From Aureobasidium sp. EXF-3400 (taxonomy: Eukaryota; Ascomycota; Dothideomycetes; Dothideales; Saccotheciaceae), in NCBI GenBank assembly GCA_024195585.1, contig SWBL01000017.1, positions 1 to 64,000 of the forward strand: DNA of 64,000 nt, in the 5' to 3' direction. A program made the position numbers and the translations under genes. A model generated the notes under the pieces. That model did not search any database. It was not told the origin of the DNA and saw only the letters and a list, made by a program, of their open reading frames with translations. Shown piece after piece: positions 53,997 to 64,000 of the stretch (the first letter of the stretch is position 1; the number at the start of each line of letters is the position of its first letter).

Positions 53997-54791
53997 ATGG
54001 GCAAATCTCCCAATGTCTACGCCTTCCCCGGCGTTGCCGAACTGGCTCCCACTCTGCGCCAGTACGTCCTCACACAACAACACGCTTCGATTGAGCGTCA
54101 CGGTTCCTTCAGAGTCGCTGTCTCAGGAGGCTCTCTGCCCAAGACTCTCGCCCAGGCACTTCTTTCCAAGGGCGACGGCACACCTACCGACACAGTCGAC
54201 TTCAACAAGTGGGAAATCTTCTTCGCCGACGAGCGTTGCGTCCCGCTAGACCACGAAGACAGCAACTACAAACTTCTCAAGGACGAGCTGTTGGACAAGA
54301 TTGACAAGGAAACTTTCGGCGAGCCCAAGGTCTACCCCATTGAGGAAAAATACCTCGACGACGCTCAAGAGTGCGCCGATCAGTATGAAAAGCAACTCGT
54401 CTCTGTCTTTGCCGCCCGCGACTCTGTCAAACTTCCTGCCTTCGATTTGCTCCTCCTCGGTTGTGGTCCTGATGGTCACACTTGCTCGCTGTTCCCCGAG
54501 CACCCTCTGCTGCGCGAGACAGACGCTTGGGTCCTCAGCATCTCCGACTCGCCCAAGCCCCCACCAAAGCGCATTACCCTGAGTTTGCCCGTTGTTCTTC
54601 ACGGCGCAAAGATTGCCTTTGTGGCTACCGGAGCTGGCAAGAAGGATATTTTCAAGAGCATCTTTGAGACCGAGGAGGGTCGCGCTCTGCCTTGCGGTCT
54701 GGTCAACGAGGGTGCTGGTGATAAGGTCAGCTGGTTCACTGATAACGCTGCTCTTGAAGGCGTCAATGTTCCTCGCAGAGGCAACTTGTAA
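53997..54791 (+). CDS. SOL: 6-phosphogluconolactonase
   Basis: One exon gives 264 aa. It has the family's features: FRVAVSGGSLPKTLAQ (sugar-phosphate loop), WEIFFADERCVPLDHEDSNY, and LLLLGCGPDGHTCSLFPEHPLL with the catalytic His region. It ends soon after ITLSLPVVLHGAK and FVATGAGKKD. It hydrolyses 6-phospho-D-gluconolactone to 6-phosphogluconate, the second step of the oxidative pentose phosphate pathway, in the cytosol. No targeting signal is seen. It resembles yeast Sol3/Sol4; I cannot tell which paralogue. Confidence 0.95.
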   Translation: MGKSPNVYAFPGVAELAPTLRQYVLTQQHASIERHGSFRVAVSGGSLPKTLAQALLSKGDGTPTDTVDFNKWEIFFADERCVPLDHEDSNYKLLKDELLDKIDKETFGEPKVYPIEEKYLDDAQECADQYEKQLVSVFAARDSVKLPAFDLLLLGCGPDGHTCSLFPEHPLLRETDAWVLSISDSPKPPPKRITLSLPVVLHGAKIAFVATGAGKKDIFKSIFETEEGRALPCGLVNEGAGDKVSWFTDNAALEGVNVPRRGNL

Positions 54792-55603
54792 AGTGCTCTG
54801 CCCTCTACTTCTGCGAACAACAACAACAACCCTCATCCATAAGGAATTGAGTTCCTTGAGGTTTGCATCGAAACACACCTGGAGTGTGTGTGACTGGATC
54901 ACTCTCTATCCTCATCTCTCCGATATGATTGTACGAAGGACCCGAGTCTCTTGCGCAAGGAGCAACAAAGCTATAGATCACTGAGAAAAGCAGAAAAAAA
55001 GGAAGGCACGCAGCAGATACATGTCTGTCGTTTATCTTTTAGCGCGTTATACCACCAAGGAGAACCACACTCTATTCTTTCCCTCTTACTTACCAGTCTC
55101 TCCTCTGCACAGTGTTCTAGATGTTCTGATGTCAAGCTTCTGTACCACGTGGATCGAAAATATAGACTTTCACTTTGTTCTCCATAGCACACGTGGGAGT
55201 AATCTACCCGGTGCCGTACTCCGTCTCCCGTCTTTGATTGTTTTTTGAATCTCGTTTCATTGCTACGTAGGAAGCTGATTCTTATTTGGCTACGTGCCTC
55301 TTCTTCAATGCAGGCAAAATACCCTCATCATTTCCCCACGACAGTCCTTCCTCTCCGCACTGCTGTTTCGTTGCATTCATCATCTTTCGTTCTCATCATC
55401 TTTCGTTCTCATCATCTTTCGTTCTCATCATCTTTCATTCTCATCATCTCAGTCGTCTTGCTTTTCCCATACCTCCATCCTTCTCATCGAATCATCAACC
55501 ATCAACTGGTGTGACTGCTCATTCTCAGCTTTCTGGACCTTGGCTGAAGATCAATTGCTGGACTTCGATTATATGTTCCTTGTCAGCCACCTCAGCCCGT
55601 TTT
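54792..55603. other. Convergent 3' spacer with a pyrimidine tandem repeat
   Basis: It lies between the 6-phosphogluconolactonase and BRCT gene 3' ends. It contains the 16-base repeat listed at 55378-55450. No gene is supportable. Confidence 0.6.
55378..55450 (+). repeat. Tandem repeat, 16-base pyrimidine-rich unit
   Basis: TTCTCATCATCTTTCG is repeated about four and a half times with one base change (TTTCAT) near the end. Confidence 0.75.
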
Positions 55604-58535
55604 TCAAGAGCCTGTGTAGCGCTCCCATTCACGGCCGGAGCCATTGTACTGCAATTCGCAACATAAGTCGTCGAAACTGTAACGACCCTTGTCTATATTC
55701 TTAGTCTTTTCGTTTGTGGCAAGCTGAGTCGTGCGTGGGTGAGACCTGAAACAAACGGTGTTCGGTCCAGCAACAGGAGTCTTCGGCACATGAGATGGCG
55801 CGGACTTGTCAGCCCAAGCACGGCGGTTGTTCTCGTTGCCAATACGGATAGCATCAATCTTGCTCTTTGCGTCGTCAAGATCCTTTCTGGCGGCGTCTCT
55901 TGCAGAGATGAGGTCTAGATCTGCTGTCTGTCCAGCGGCCTCCAGCTGCAATATCTTCCCATGTGACTCTTGGAAGCGACTGACGCTATCCTCCTGCATA
56001 GCAACCAGTCTAGTCAGGGTACCCATGATACGGTCTCTGTGATTCTCGCGCTCTAGAGTCTTGGGGTCGACGTTGGTGGGAGGGAAGACCTTGAAGCCTT
56101 TGAGGAAGGCCTTTGCTTGTGAACCGACGGGGAAATAGCGTGGAACTTCAAGGATCTGCTGCTTTTTTTTGCTGCTGGTGGACAATTTGCTGTAGAGGTT
56201 GGTTTCCCGAAGTGAAAATCGAGTTGTGCTGCTGATCAGGGGTGGCGCTGGTAGTCAGAATCTTTTCCGCGGCTTTCTTGAGTCTTTTCGCTTCCTTCTT
56301 TGTCTCGGGCACAGGGTAAGTACGGGCTGGAAGTCTCGAAATAAGAGCGAAGAGGTCCCTCTTGTCGATGACTCGAAGATTGCGTTTCTTGATCACTGCG
56401 AGCTTCTTTGGTCCAGCTTCAGCTCCCAGGACAACGTAATCGACTTTCTTGTTAGGTGCCGGGGCGACAGTTCCTCCGTAACGTTTGACCAGGTTCTGGA
56501 CCTCTTCTCTGGAGATGTGTTCGAAGCGGCCAGTAAAGACAAACGTCAGACCGGTAAGACAGTTTTCAGCGCCTTCGGGAACGTCAAGACTACCAGCTTC
56601 AGGAGTGGAGTCGTCTTCTTTGAGCCCCATCTGCTCACCATCGGGTGCCTGGATAAGTGGACTTTCATTGAGCGTGGCTTTGGTCTTTGCACTCTCTTGA
56701 CCAAACGGTGTTGTGATTGCCTTGCTTGATGCATCAGACTCTAGGACCGGAAAGTCGGTTTCAGGTCGAGGGGTATACAACAAAACGTCACCGAATCTCT
56801 TGTAGGTCATTGGCTTGTCGTCCGAGACTGGGTAGCTGAAAAGTATTGGGCGATAGTGCTTTGAAGTGGGATCTTTTTCACATCGAGCTTCGAGCCATTG
56901 TGCCCATTCGGATGGCGTCTTCCGGATGTTTGGATTGACTTGTGCGGCACTTTTGCATGGTCTCACCCAGATGTTGATATCTCTTGAAGGAGGTACCTCT
57001 GAAAAACAACTGTAGATTGAGTCATCCTTGGAAACATCAGACATTTCGTCGTCGGGTCGGCTAGAGTCTGAGCGCTGATGGGTATGTATTTCCTTCTCGG
57101 TTTGCATGGCCACGGCAATGCTTTTTTCTTCGAACGTGTTATCCGTCTGGGATGCTAAGACCAGATTATTTGATGAATCCCGGAAAGATGCGATTGGACT
57201 TGAGGGGCATGACTCGGCTGTTGGAGCTGGAGGGTGAGGTCCGATTGCGTTTGAGACCGAGTCGGCAACCTCGATCTCGACACCTCTGTGCATATCGAGC
57301 GTAGATGACTCTAGCTGGACTTCGGGTTTTGTAGTGGGGCGATGTTGTAAGTGATTGTCGTGCGATCCAGCTGGAGTCAAAGTCGAAATCTTGCAGTCGG
57401 GGTTGTTGGTGGATGCAAGGACTGAGTTTTGCTGGATTTTGCTGTAGACCAAGGGTCCTTTTTCTGAGTCTCCAGTTGTCACTTCGGTAGATGCTGCATC
57501 GATCTGATGGTCTTTACGGAAGAATCTGTTAAGCTTCTGTTCAAGCTCGCTGCGACGGAGATCACCCAGGGTAAGGAGCAAATCCATTCCATCCTGGATC
57601 TCAGGGTAAGCTTTGCACCCAAAGATCTCAGGGCTCACTGTGCAGGATTCGAAGCTTTGGTTGTAAAGTGCCAATGCCTTGCTCACAGCAATGCTAACCC
57701 CAGAGTCCTCATCGAAGAGATTCTCCTGGGGTCGCAAATACTCGAGAGCGGGGAAGATATAGTCTTCGATGAGGACACTGCGCTTCCAAGACGATGTCCG
57801 GGGCCAAGTCTCGATACTGACTGTCGATACTAGAGACTCTGGTACACCAAAGAGGCGGACTAGTGAGTCACAAAACGCGTCAAGGTCGAAATCGCCATTG
57901 AACATGTCGAAGATATGCGTGCCATCGGCTCTGAGGTTGATGTGAAACCAGCGAAGGGCGGAACCCCTCAAGAAGATTTCGATATTGGTGATAGATCTTG
58001 TGCGAAGTGTGCGGTTGATTCTACCGACGAAGCTCGAGACATCCGAGATGTATTGTTGACCGCTGTGGCCGTGCTGAGGACAGTTTGGACAGAAGTAGCC
58101 ACCAACATCGGCGACAGTTGCAGGTGCCATCTCGACGCGTGGGCTGCGTGGCATAGTGGAGTGTTGGGATGAGACGCTTGCTGAGTCAGAACGAGAAGAG
58201 GCGGAGTCAGATGAATTGGACGATTCAGGTGGAGTGAACTGGGGATTTTCTAGGACGATGTCGTCAAGCTTGTCGTGGAGAGCATTGAGTTGGTGCTCGA
58301 GTGCTTGGAAACGATCTTCCTGGTTTCTAGCAAGTGTACCAACCGTTGCGCCAATGTGTTTGATCTGTTGCATGTTGTCTGCCGTGACAGAAGGTGAGAG
58401 ACCGCCCTCGCCTGTGTAATTTGTCAACATGTTGGAGTGTTGACGAGTCTTGTTGAGAATTGAAGCAGTGCGTGAGTTCATGAGATCAAGCTGGAGCCTA
58501 AGCTCTTTGAGCGAGGAGTGAAAGTGGTCGTCCAT
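55604..58535 (-). CDS. Large BRCT-domain protein with coiled coil and a capsid-like region
   Basis: The main open frame, 56148-58535 (795 codons), starts at 58535. Residues about 1-95 form coiled coil. Residues about 161-335 (YISDVSSFVGRINRTL, IEIFLRGSALRWFHINL, LDAFCDSLVRLFG) resemble retroelement capsid helices. A single RFC1/PARP-type BRCT domain lies at about 660-736 (LTGLTFVFTGRF, VKRYGGTVAPAPNKKVDYVV, LGAEAGPKKLAVIKKRN). The rest is disordered. A second frame without its own ATG runs on to 55604 with natural-looking sequence (LEVPRYFPVGSQAKAFLKGF). It may be joined by an intron 56248-56323 (donor GTACTT, branch CTGAC, acceptor CCAG; phases match, 951 aa) or by a slip at an A8 run near 56165. 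No AAA+ domain, so it is not RFC1. Confidence 0.75.
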
Positions 58536-58859
58536 AATGATGAATTACAAAGACTTTACGCGCAGACTGTAGAAACTAGATCTGGCCAGGAGTTTCACTC
58601 CAGCTCACTTACCGGAAAGTGAAGTGAACGGTGTTATATTAGATCATGGAGTGGAGATGGTTGATGAGAAGCCGAGCAAAAGATGCAAACACGGAGCTGT
58701 TTCACGGTCTTGTTGTGCACCTTGACAACATCAACATCAAAACATCACTCGACTCTTGCAACAGGACTCATCTCTCGGCCGACTAAACCAATCGCCACCT
58801 GTATTATTGCATAAGTGAAGTAAAATAGATACCAGCAACTGGAAGGTGGAACCAAGACC
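58536..58859. other. Divergent promoter, BRCT / coiled-coil gene
   Basis: 324 bases, no supportable gene or repeat. Confidence 0.6.
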
Positions 58860-60402
58860 ATGTCGTCGCGAATGCCCTCTGTCCGGCGTCCTGTGAGGAC
58901 AGCAACAAAACCCGAGGTAGCGTCCTATGGCCACTCAACTCTCCAACAGTGCTGAGATGGTATAGGACTCGGTAGACAACGACGGCACAGTAAAGAAGAG
59001 GAGCCAGCTTCCACAGCTGACGCCTCGCTCACTCAAGACAAAAGATGTCTCTACCTCGAGTCTGCCACTGTCCGGTCTGACGAAACCAGCCATGAGTCTT
59101 TCAACGAGAGCAAAGGATGAGAAGACATCTATGCCACCTCCTTCAGCTCCCCTGGGTCGTACCCAGTCCATTCGCAGCCGTCCGGTACCTCAACCTTCCA
59201 TGTCTACCACTGCTACATCCACAAGGTCTGGATTGGTCGCTCCTTCGCGAACACTGTCGACTCGAGCACCTGCCTCTTCTGCCGCCGCTCCGAAACCACG
59301 CGTACCATCGCATTCTCGCACAGCCAGTACCTCGACTCTTGCAAGCGCGAGCACTGGTGACTCGACCTTGAAGCGCTCTGCCACGCTTACTTCGACTACA
59401 AAGCATCTTCGATCGCAAAGCTCGACGACCTCATCTTCCACTTCTAGGCTCGCTACTCCCTCCGCCCCATCAACCCCGTCCTCGGTCAAGATCAGTGCAG
59501 AGCCCAGCAAACCTCTAGTCAGACGTCTTGTTCGACCAGCTGCCACGTCGAATGTACCCAATCTCGAACCCTCTACCTCAAGGCCAGCCTTCAATACGCT
59601 CCAGCAACACTACAGTCCTGCAAAAACAACCCTGCCCAAACCGCCAGTACCATCGTCTCGAGCCGCTCCGTCAGCTGAAGTGAAAGCCGTTCAATCCGGT
59701 GCCGTCTTCGAAACGACCAAACTGCAATCCGAACTGCTGTACCTCTCCATCCTCCACGAAGCAGCCGAGCCAAACTTCCGCAGCTACGAGCGGAGCGCCA
59801 AACAAGCACTGAAGACGGAATTTGAAGCAACACAGGAAGAGGTGGAACAAATACGAGAGCAAGAGCGCATGTTCCAAGAACAAGGGAATCTGACTGCGAT
59901 AGCAGAGTGGCTGGATGTCCAAGGAGCACACGTAAGCCCCGAGGCTGCAGAAATGATACAGAGTCTAAGTGGTTGCTTCAACGAACTCATGATGCTATCA
60001 GCTCCAGAAAGCAAATATACGGCTTTGGTGCACAGCTTCTCAGAATGGGCAGCTGAGGCGACTGAGCAGGATAGAGCGCATATCTTCTCGGGACCTCTAC
60101 CCCAGGATTGGCATCACACGCATACTTCAATCACACAGCGTTTGCGATTAGTGGAACGAGAGGTTGAGATGCTGCCATCAGCACCCTCCGGAACGAACGG
60201 AGAGGATTCGGAGTCATCGCTAGCCATTATGCTCAAGTACCTCAAGGACTTGATTATGGGTATGAAAGAGGAATTGGAAGCTATGGTACGGCTTGAACGT
60301 CAAGTAGTGAGTACGGAAAAGCAACGTGTGAGCAATGCTGTGGCTGGGCTATCTATGGATACGCTACTGCAAAACTCTGAAGAATGGACGGCTGCTTGGT
60401 AG
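58860..60402 (+). CDS. Ser/Arg-rich protein with C-terminal coiled coil
   Basis: Exons 58860-58916 and 58966-60402 join in phase 0 (donor GTAGCG, acceptor TATAG), giving 497 aa. The exon 2 frame is open before the first internal ATG, which supports the short first exon (MSSRMPSVRRPVRTATKPE). Residues 1-200 are basic and Ser/Thr/Pro-rich. The second half is helical: LQSELLYLSILHEAAEPNFR, then EEVEQIREQERMFQEQGNL, later ITQRLRLVEREVEML. A basic disordered N-terminus with a helical end is typical of microtubule-associated or augmin HAUS8-like proteins, but this is a guess. No enzyme motif. Confidence 0.78.
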
Positions 60403-60699
60403 CACAGCAGCATAATCTTTATATACTCCTAATACATGCTAGAGCCTGCTCACAATTTCACAAGCTGTCTCACCTGGCTGGTTCATGACTTCAATGGTCG
60501 AAGATATGGTCTGCTGTGGTTGCGCCCTCTGTGACTTCTGTAGAGGTGTGCTCGCCAATTCCTGGTAGGCCAATTTTGCAAAGCATATGCAGAGTACCGG
60601 TAGACATGGTCGACATATTTCTCTTAAAAAGATCCTCGAGGTATTGTTGTGGGTATGTGCCAGATTTCAAAGTGTTCAAGATCGATTCTGTGGAGTCTT

Positions 60700-61986
60700 T
60701 CATGCCCAGGGGGCAGGCACAAAAGGTCTTGCCATCGCAGAAGGTCCAAGGGAAGTAGTGCTCCTCTGGCCCAACTGCTTCACAAGATTCGGCAGCATTT
60801 CTTCGAGAATATGCGCACATCTCAAACCTTCCTTTCCAGTATTGTTCGCAGACAAGTGGCCAAAGAATTGGTCTTCTCCTCTGACACCGCCGATATTGAC
60901 AATGCCAATTGGCATACCTTGTTCCCTTGCTCTTTTTACCAGCCGCCAGGCCGAGTATGTAGCCAGCGAGGACCCCAATACCAACACTCTGGCAGCTTCA
61001 TCGATAGCTTTCTCAGCAGCGATTTTCGTCGTGTCCGGTATACTTTCTCCAAACATGATGACATTGGGCTTCAAGATACCAGCAGTCGAGTTGCCAGCCT
61101 TCCACGCACCATCCTCATCAACCTCCACAATATGCCTCTTCCCCTCTTTATCTTTTCCCGGATTTGCCAAACAACTCGGACACGCCGGATACCTGAAAGT
61201 AGCATAATCCACACCAGGCACATCCACATCACCATCTGGATTTGTCTTTAGCCCTAGCCTTCTTCTCTCGTCTGGGTTTTCGGTTGTCAGGGCTCCGGAG
61301 GCGAGCATTTCGTTTAGGAAATCGCTCCATGCGGGATTTAGGGTAGCGAGGTCGTTTTGGAAGAGTTGGCGGTCGTATTCTGTGCGGCAGGTTGTGCAGA
61401 CTGCGCTGCGGAGGTAGCCGTGGAGTTCGAGGGTGCGGATTGAAGGGTGGGCTTGTGGGTGGAAGGAATCGACGTCTGTGGTGCTTGTCAGTCATTGTTC
61501 ATCTTCCATTCTTCTTGTATCTCAGGGTGGATTACTTTGAGTGATGACACTGGACAGATATCCCATGCTTCCTAGATCTGCCACTGCTCTGTGTGCAGGA
61601 TTCGGTTTCGACTTATTCAAATTCGTCCATCCCAAAAAACTACGCGCCCAGTATCGTTTCCTTGCTGCATGGTTGGCCACGAACTCATGAAAATAGATCG
61701 GTCGATAAGTCTTGTTGAGTGTATAGGTGCCCTTAGTACCTCTATAGTCTGCAAGACCTGACGCAACAGAGATGCCAGCTCCAGTGAGTAACACAGTCTT
61801 GTCTTTGGACTTTGAGAGTTGCTGTGGCGTTGAAGATAGAAAGTCGGTCAGGGCGGCGATTGCACCAGATACGGAAGCTGCGGCTGATGGGATGATCGTA
61901 GGTGCTGGGAGGGGCGCCGTGTACGGGATTCGCATTAATTGTCCGACCATGTCTACTATATTCCCTTTCTCTTTCTCACGCGACAA
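60700..61986 (-). CDS. Sirtuin, class II (SIRT4-like) NAD-dependent deacylase
   Basis: Exons 61536-61986 and 60700-61475 join in phase 1, giving 408 aa. Splicing yields VITQNVDSFHPQAHPSIRTLELHGYL with the catalytic His in LELHG. NAD motifs are VLLTGAGISVASGLADYRG and VLVLGSSLATYSAWR. The zinc site is CTTC ... CPSC. MFGESIPDTT fits class II. An N-terminal region with PLPAPTIIPSAA is short and could be a weak mitochondrial signal. Family enzymes remove acyl groups or ADP-ribosylate. The 3' end faces the coiled-coil gene (297 bases). Start at 61986 is the first ATG; MRIPYT (18 codons in) is an alternative. Confidence 0.92.
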
Positions 61987-62226
61987 CTTCTGCTATATCG
62001 CTGTATGGAAGGGACTGCTATGCTTTTTGGAAACGGTCTAGACAAAGGTTTCGACTACGTCATTGACTTGCTTCGGGATAAATTCCGCACCCTTGGCCAG
62101 GGTTACCACGGGCTAACTTGTAGAGAGTTCACATGAATCTCGAATGCGGTGATGAGGAGGAGGAAGAAAGACATGTATAATTCATTATATGGACAGCTGT
62201 TTGCAATCTGGCACGAGTGCGATCAC

Positions 62227-63884
62227 TTATTTGCGAGACGTAGCATTCCACTTGCTATACCCAATGATCTGTCGTGCATGGCCATAGAGTCCTGTCAGGA
62301 AGGTTAGCGAGGTGTAATTGTGTCTAGAGTCGATGGTACATACCCATAGTAGCCATCAAGACGAGGTAGGGCGTGTACACAATCGAGAATAGAATCATCA
62401 TCCAGAAAGTTGTAAATTCAGATCGAGCCATCTGCGTAATCGCAAGTGTAAAGATGAGACAAACGACACTGATTGTGATGGTTAGTACTGCATTGGGTCT
62501 ATGGTCAATGGTGACTTACGTTGCGAACAAGAACCATTCAGCCATCGGATACCGGAAGAAGATCAACTTGACAAGGTCTGCCGGGTTCTTGGGCCAGCCG
62601 GTGATGATAAAAGACAAAAGCAAGCATGTATGTTGGGTGACCAGATAGTAACTAATCTCTCTTACAAACAGCAGAGACAGCACACCAAACCTCTCACTGA
62701 TAGCCCTCTTCTTCTCGGGAGGATTATTCCAGATCAGAGGCATATGGCGAAGCGAGGCTTGAGTCCAGCCTTGTGCCCATCTCATGCGTTGTTTCCAGAA
62801 CGCAGCAAAGTTGGTAGGTGCCATCTCATATGACAAGACATTCATGTCATGTACGGCCTTCTTGCCCTCGCCGTACGCACGCAATGCCGAGTCAATGTCT
62901 TCGCACAACATGTGTCCATGCATCTGATGTCCTTTGAGTAGATCAGCCTTCCAATACCCGTTGCTGCCGCAGAACAACCCAAAGTTGAACAGTCGACTGC
63001 GTCCAGGATGAGAGACTGCATAGATCTTGTCAAACTCGATCGCGATCATCTTGGTAAAGAAGGTTTCGTTGGTATTGTATACCACGCAGCGACCTTGAAC
63101 GATGTCCACCGAAGAATCTTTCATGAACCGCTCAGCGGCCCAACGGGGGTTGTATGGATGAGGGAAGTGGTCGCAGTCGAAGATTGCGATGATATCAGCA
63201 CCGGTATTGAATTTGAAGAAGTAGTTGAGGTTATCGGCTTTGGACTTGGAGCCTGGGACATTGATGACAGTGAGTTGCGGGTATTGTTTCTCCATTTCCA
63301 TCAATTCGGACTGGAGAGGTTCGATGGGCTTTGGTGTGTTGTAGACTAGACATGGTTAGTGGGGTCATACTTCATACACCGAAGTCGAGGAACTTACCAA
63401 GATTGATCCTCAGCCTGTTACGAGGATAGACCAGCTCATCCAAAGCATAACAAACTTGATCCTTGACGATGTCCTGTTCGTTGGGAAGATATGCCACAAT
63501 CACGATGTCGATGATTGGAAGTTTGTCGTCCGGTGTCGGGAATTGGTTGCCATTTTGATCAACCTCATCAGCAGCCTTTCTGGACTCGCGAAGAGGAGAG
63601 ATGCCGAGGAAAGCTTCGATCACCGTGCACATGGCAATGTAGAAGTTGACGGCCATGTAGACGAAGTAGAAGACCTTGATGGTTCCTTCGGTTGCTGATG
63701 TGTATACTGCGGTTGAAGCAATGTAGTAGGTAGAGACCAGTACGAATGGTGTCCAATCGAACAACCATTCTGATAGCCGGGCGATGAGATTCTGGATACC
63801 CATGCTCAGTCGCCGTAATGAAGACGACGTGTTCATCTGAGGAGCTGGCATCGCAACAGATGTGAAGCCCATGGTCTTTGACAT
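62227..63884 (-). CDS. Family 2 glycosyltransferase, membrane processive type (GT2)
   Basis: Four exons, 63398-63884, 62520-63345, 62344-62468 and 62227-62291, give 500 aa with all phases closing. It starts with two transmembrane helices (about residues 41-60 and 72-95). The GT-A domain has DIVIVAYLPNEQDIV, NVPGSKSKADNLNYFF, DxD in IIAIFDCDHFPHP, acceptor EDIDSAL and QRMRWAQGW. At least three C-terminal helices follow (YYLVTQHTCLLLSFII, WFLFATVVCLIFTLAI, FWMMILFSIVYTPYLVLMA). This matches processive beta-glycan synthases. It resembles the fungal GT2 described as needed for hyphal growth on solid surfaces in Zymoseptoria and Fusarium, by family knowledge. It is shorter than chitin synthases. 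The product is unknown. The start may lie a little upstream, near the window edge. Confidence 0.9.
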
Positions 63885-64000
63885 GCTGAAAGCAAGAGTA
63901 CGGGTAGAGATGACACAAGATGCAGGGACGAAGACGGTCCAATGGGATGAACTGATGCGGAAGAAGGACTTGCTGCGAGATGATGGAACGAATGACTGAA

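Noticed and set aside
25055..54791. Pentose phosphate gene cluster (xylulokinase and 6-phosphogluconolactonase)
   Set aside because: The two genes are about 27 kb apart with many unrelated genes between them.
56148..58535. Replication factor C subunit 1
   Set aside because: Only the BRCT domain is RFC1-like; there are no AAA+ Walker motifs.
1..64000. CRISPR array, operons or Shine-Dalgarno sites
   Set aside because: Introns and a split tRNA show a eukaryotic nuclear genome; no regularly spaced repeats are present.

Overview
The window is nuclear DNA of a filamentous ascomycete (Pezizomycotina; a Dothideomycete is my best guess, not proven). The evidence is short 45-85 base GT-AG introns with CTAAC/CTGAC-like branch sites, monocistronic genes on both strands about every 2 kb, an intron-split tRNA, and fungal families: Ssk1, AspA/Cdc11 septin, Afi1, rvt and DUF5321. 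I support 29 protein genes and one tRNA. I see no ribosomal RNA, CRISPR array, intact transposon or secondary-metabolite cluster.

Layout. 1-8 kb: a window-edge tRNA-Ser(CGA), a hotdog-fold thioesterase-like membrane protein, a GT25 glycosyltransferase and two tandem BTB paralogues. 8-17 kb: the HOG-pathway response regulator Ssk1, an F-box protein with a nucleotidyltransferase-like motif, an aquaporin and DNA polymerase eta. 17-27 kb: a small membrane protein, septin, a Tyr/Ser phosphatase, a cellular reverse transcriptase (rvt) and xylulokinase. 27-36 kb: intronless separase, a mitochondrial DUF5321 protein and a Cys-rich zinc-binding protein. 36-48 kb: Afi1-like DENN/SPA protein, EF-hand protein, LisH-WD40 protein, two-RRM protein and a SET-MYND methyltransferase. 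49-64 kb: a small CxxC protein, an adenine-deaminase-like protein, 6-phosphogluconolactonase, a large BRCT protein, a Ser-rich coiled-coil protein, a class II sirtuin and a family 2 glycosyltransferase.

Function. This is mostly ordinary housekeeping chromosome. Loose themes are cell cycle and polarity (separase, septin, Afi1), genome maintenance (polymerase eta, BRCT protein), stress signalling (Ssk1) and the pentose phosphate pathway (xylulokinase, 6-phosphogluconolactonase). No operon-like cluster is evident. Several gene pairs share divergent promoters: polymerase eta/small protein, rvt/xylulokinase, separase/DUF5321, Afi1/EF-hand and BRCT/coiled-coil.

The most unusual items are (1) the rvt gene, with all catalytic Asp residues kept; (2) a deaminase whose catalytic Glu is Gln; (3) a BRCT protein with a region resembling a retroelement capsid and a frame break at an A8 run; (4) an F-box/nucleotidyltransferase-like fusion; and (5) an 18-base perfect palindrome in the rvt/xylulokinase divergent promoter. 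All gene models and splice sites were read by eye. Phases were checked by arithmetic, but no database search was run.
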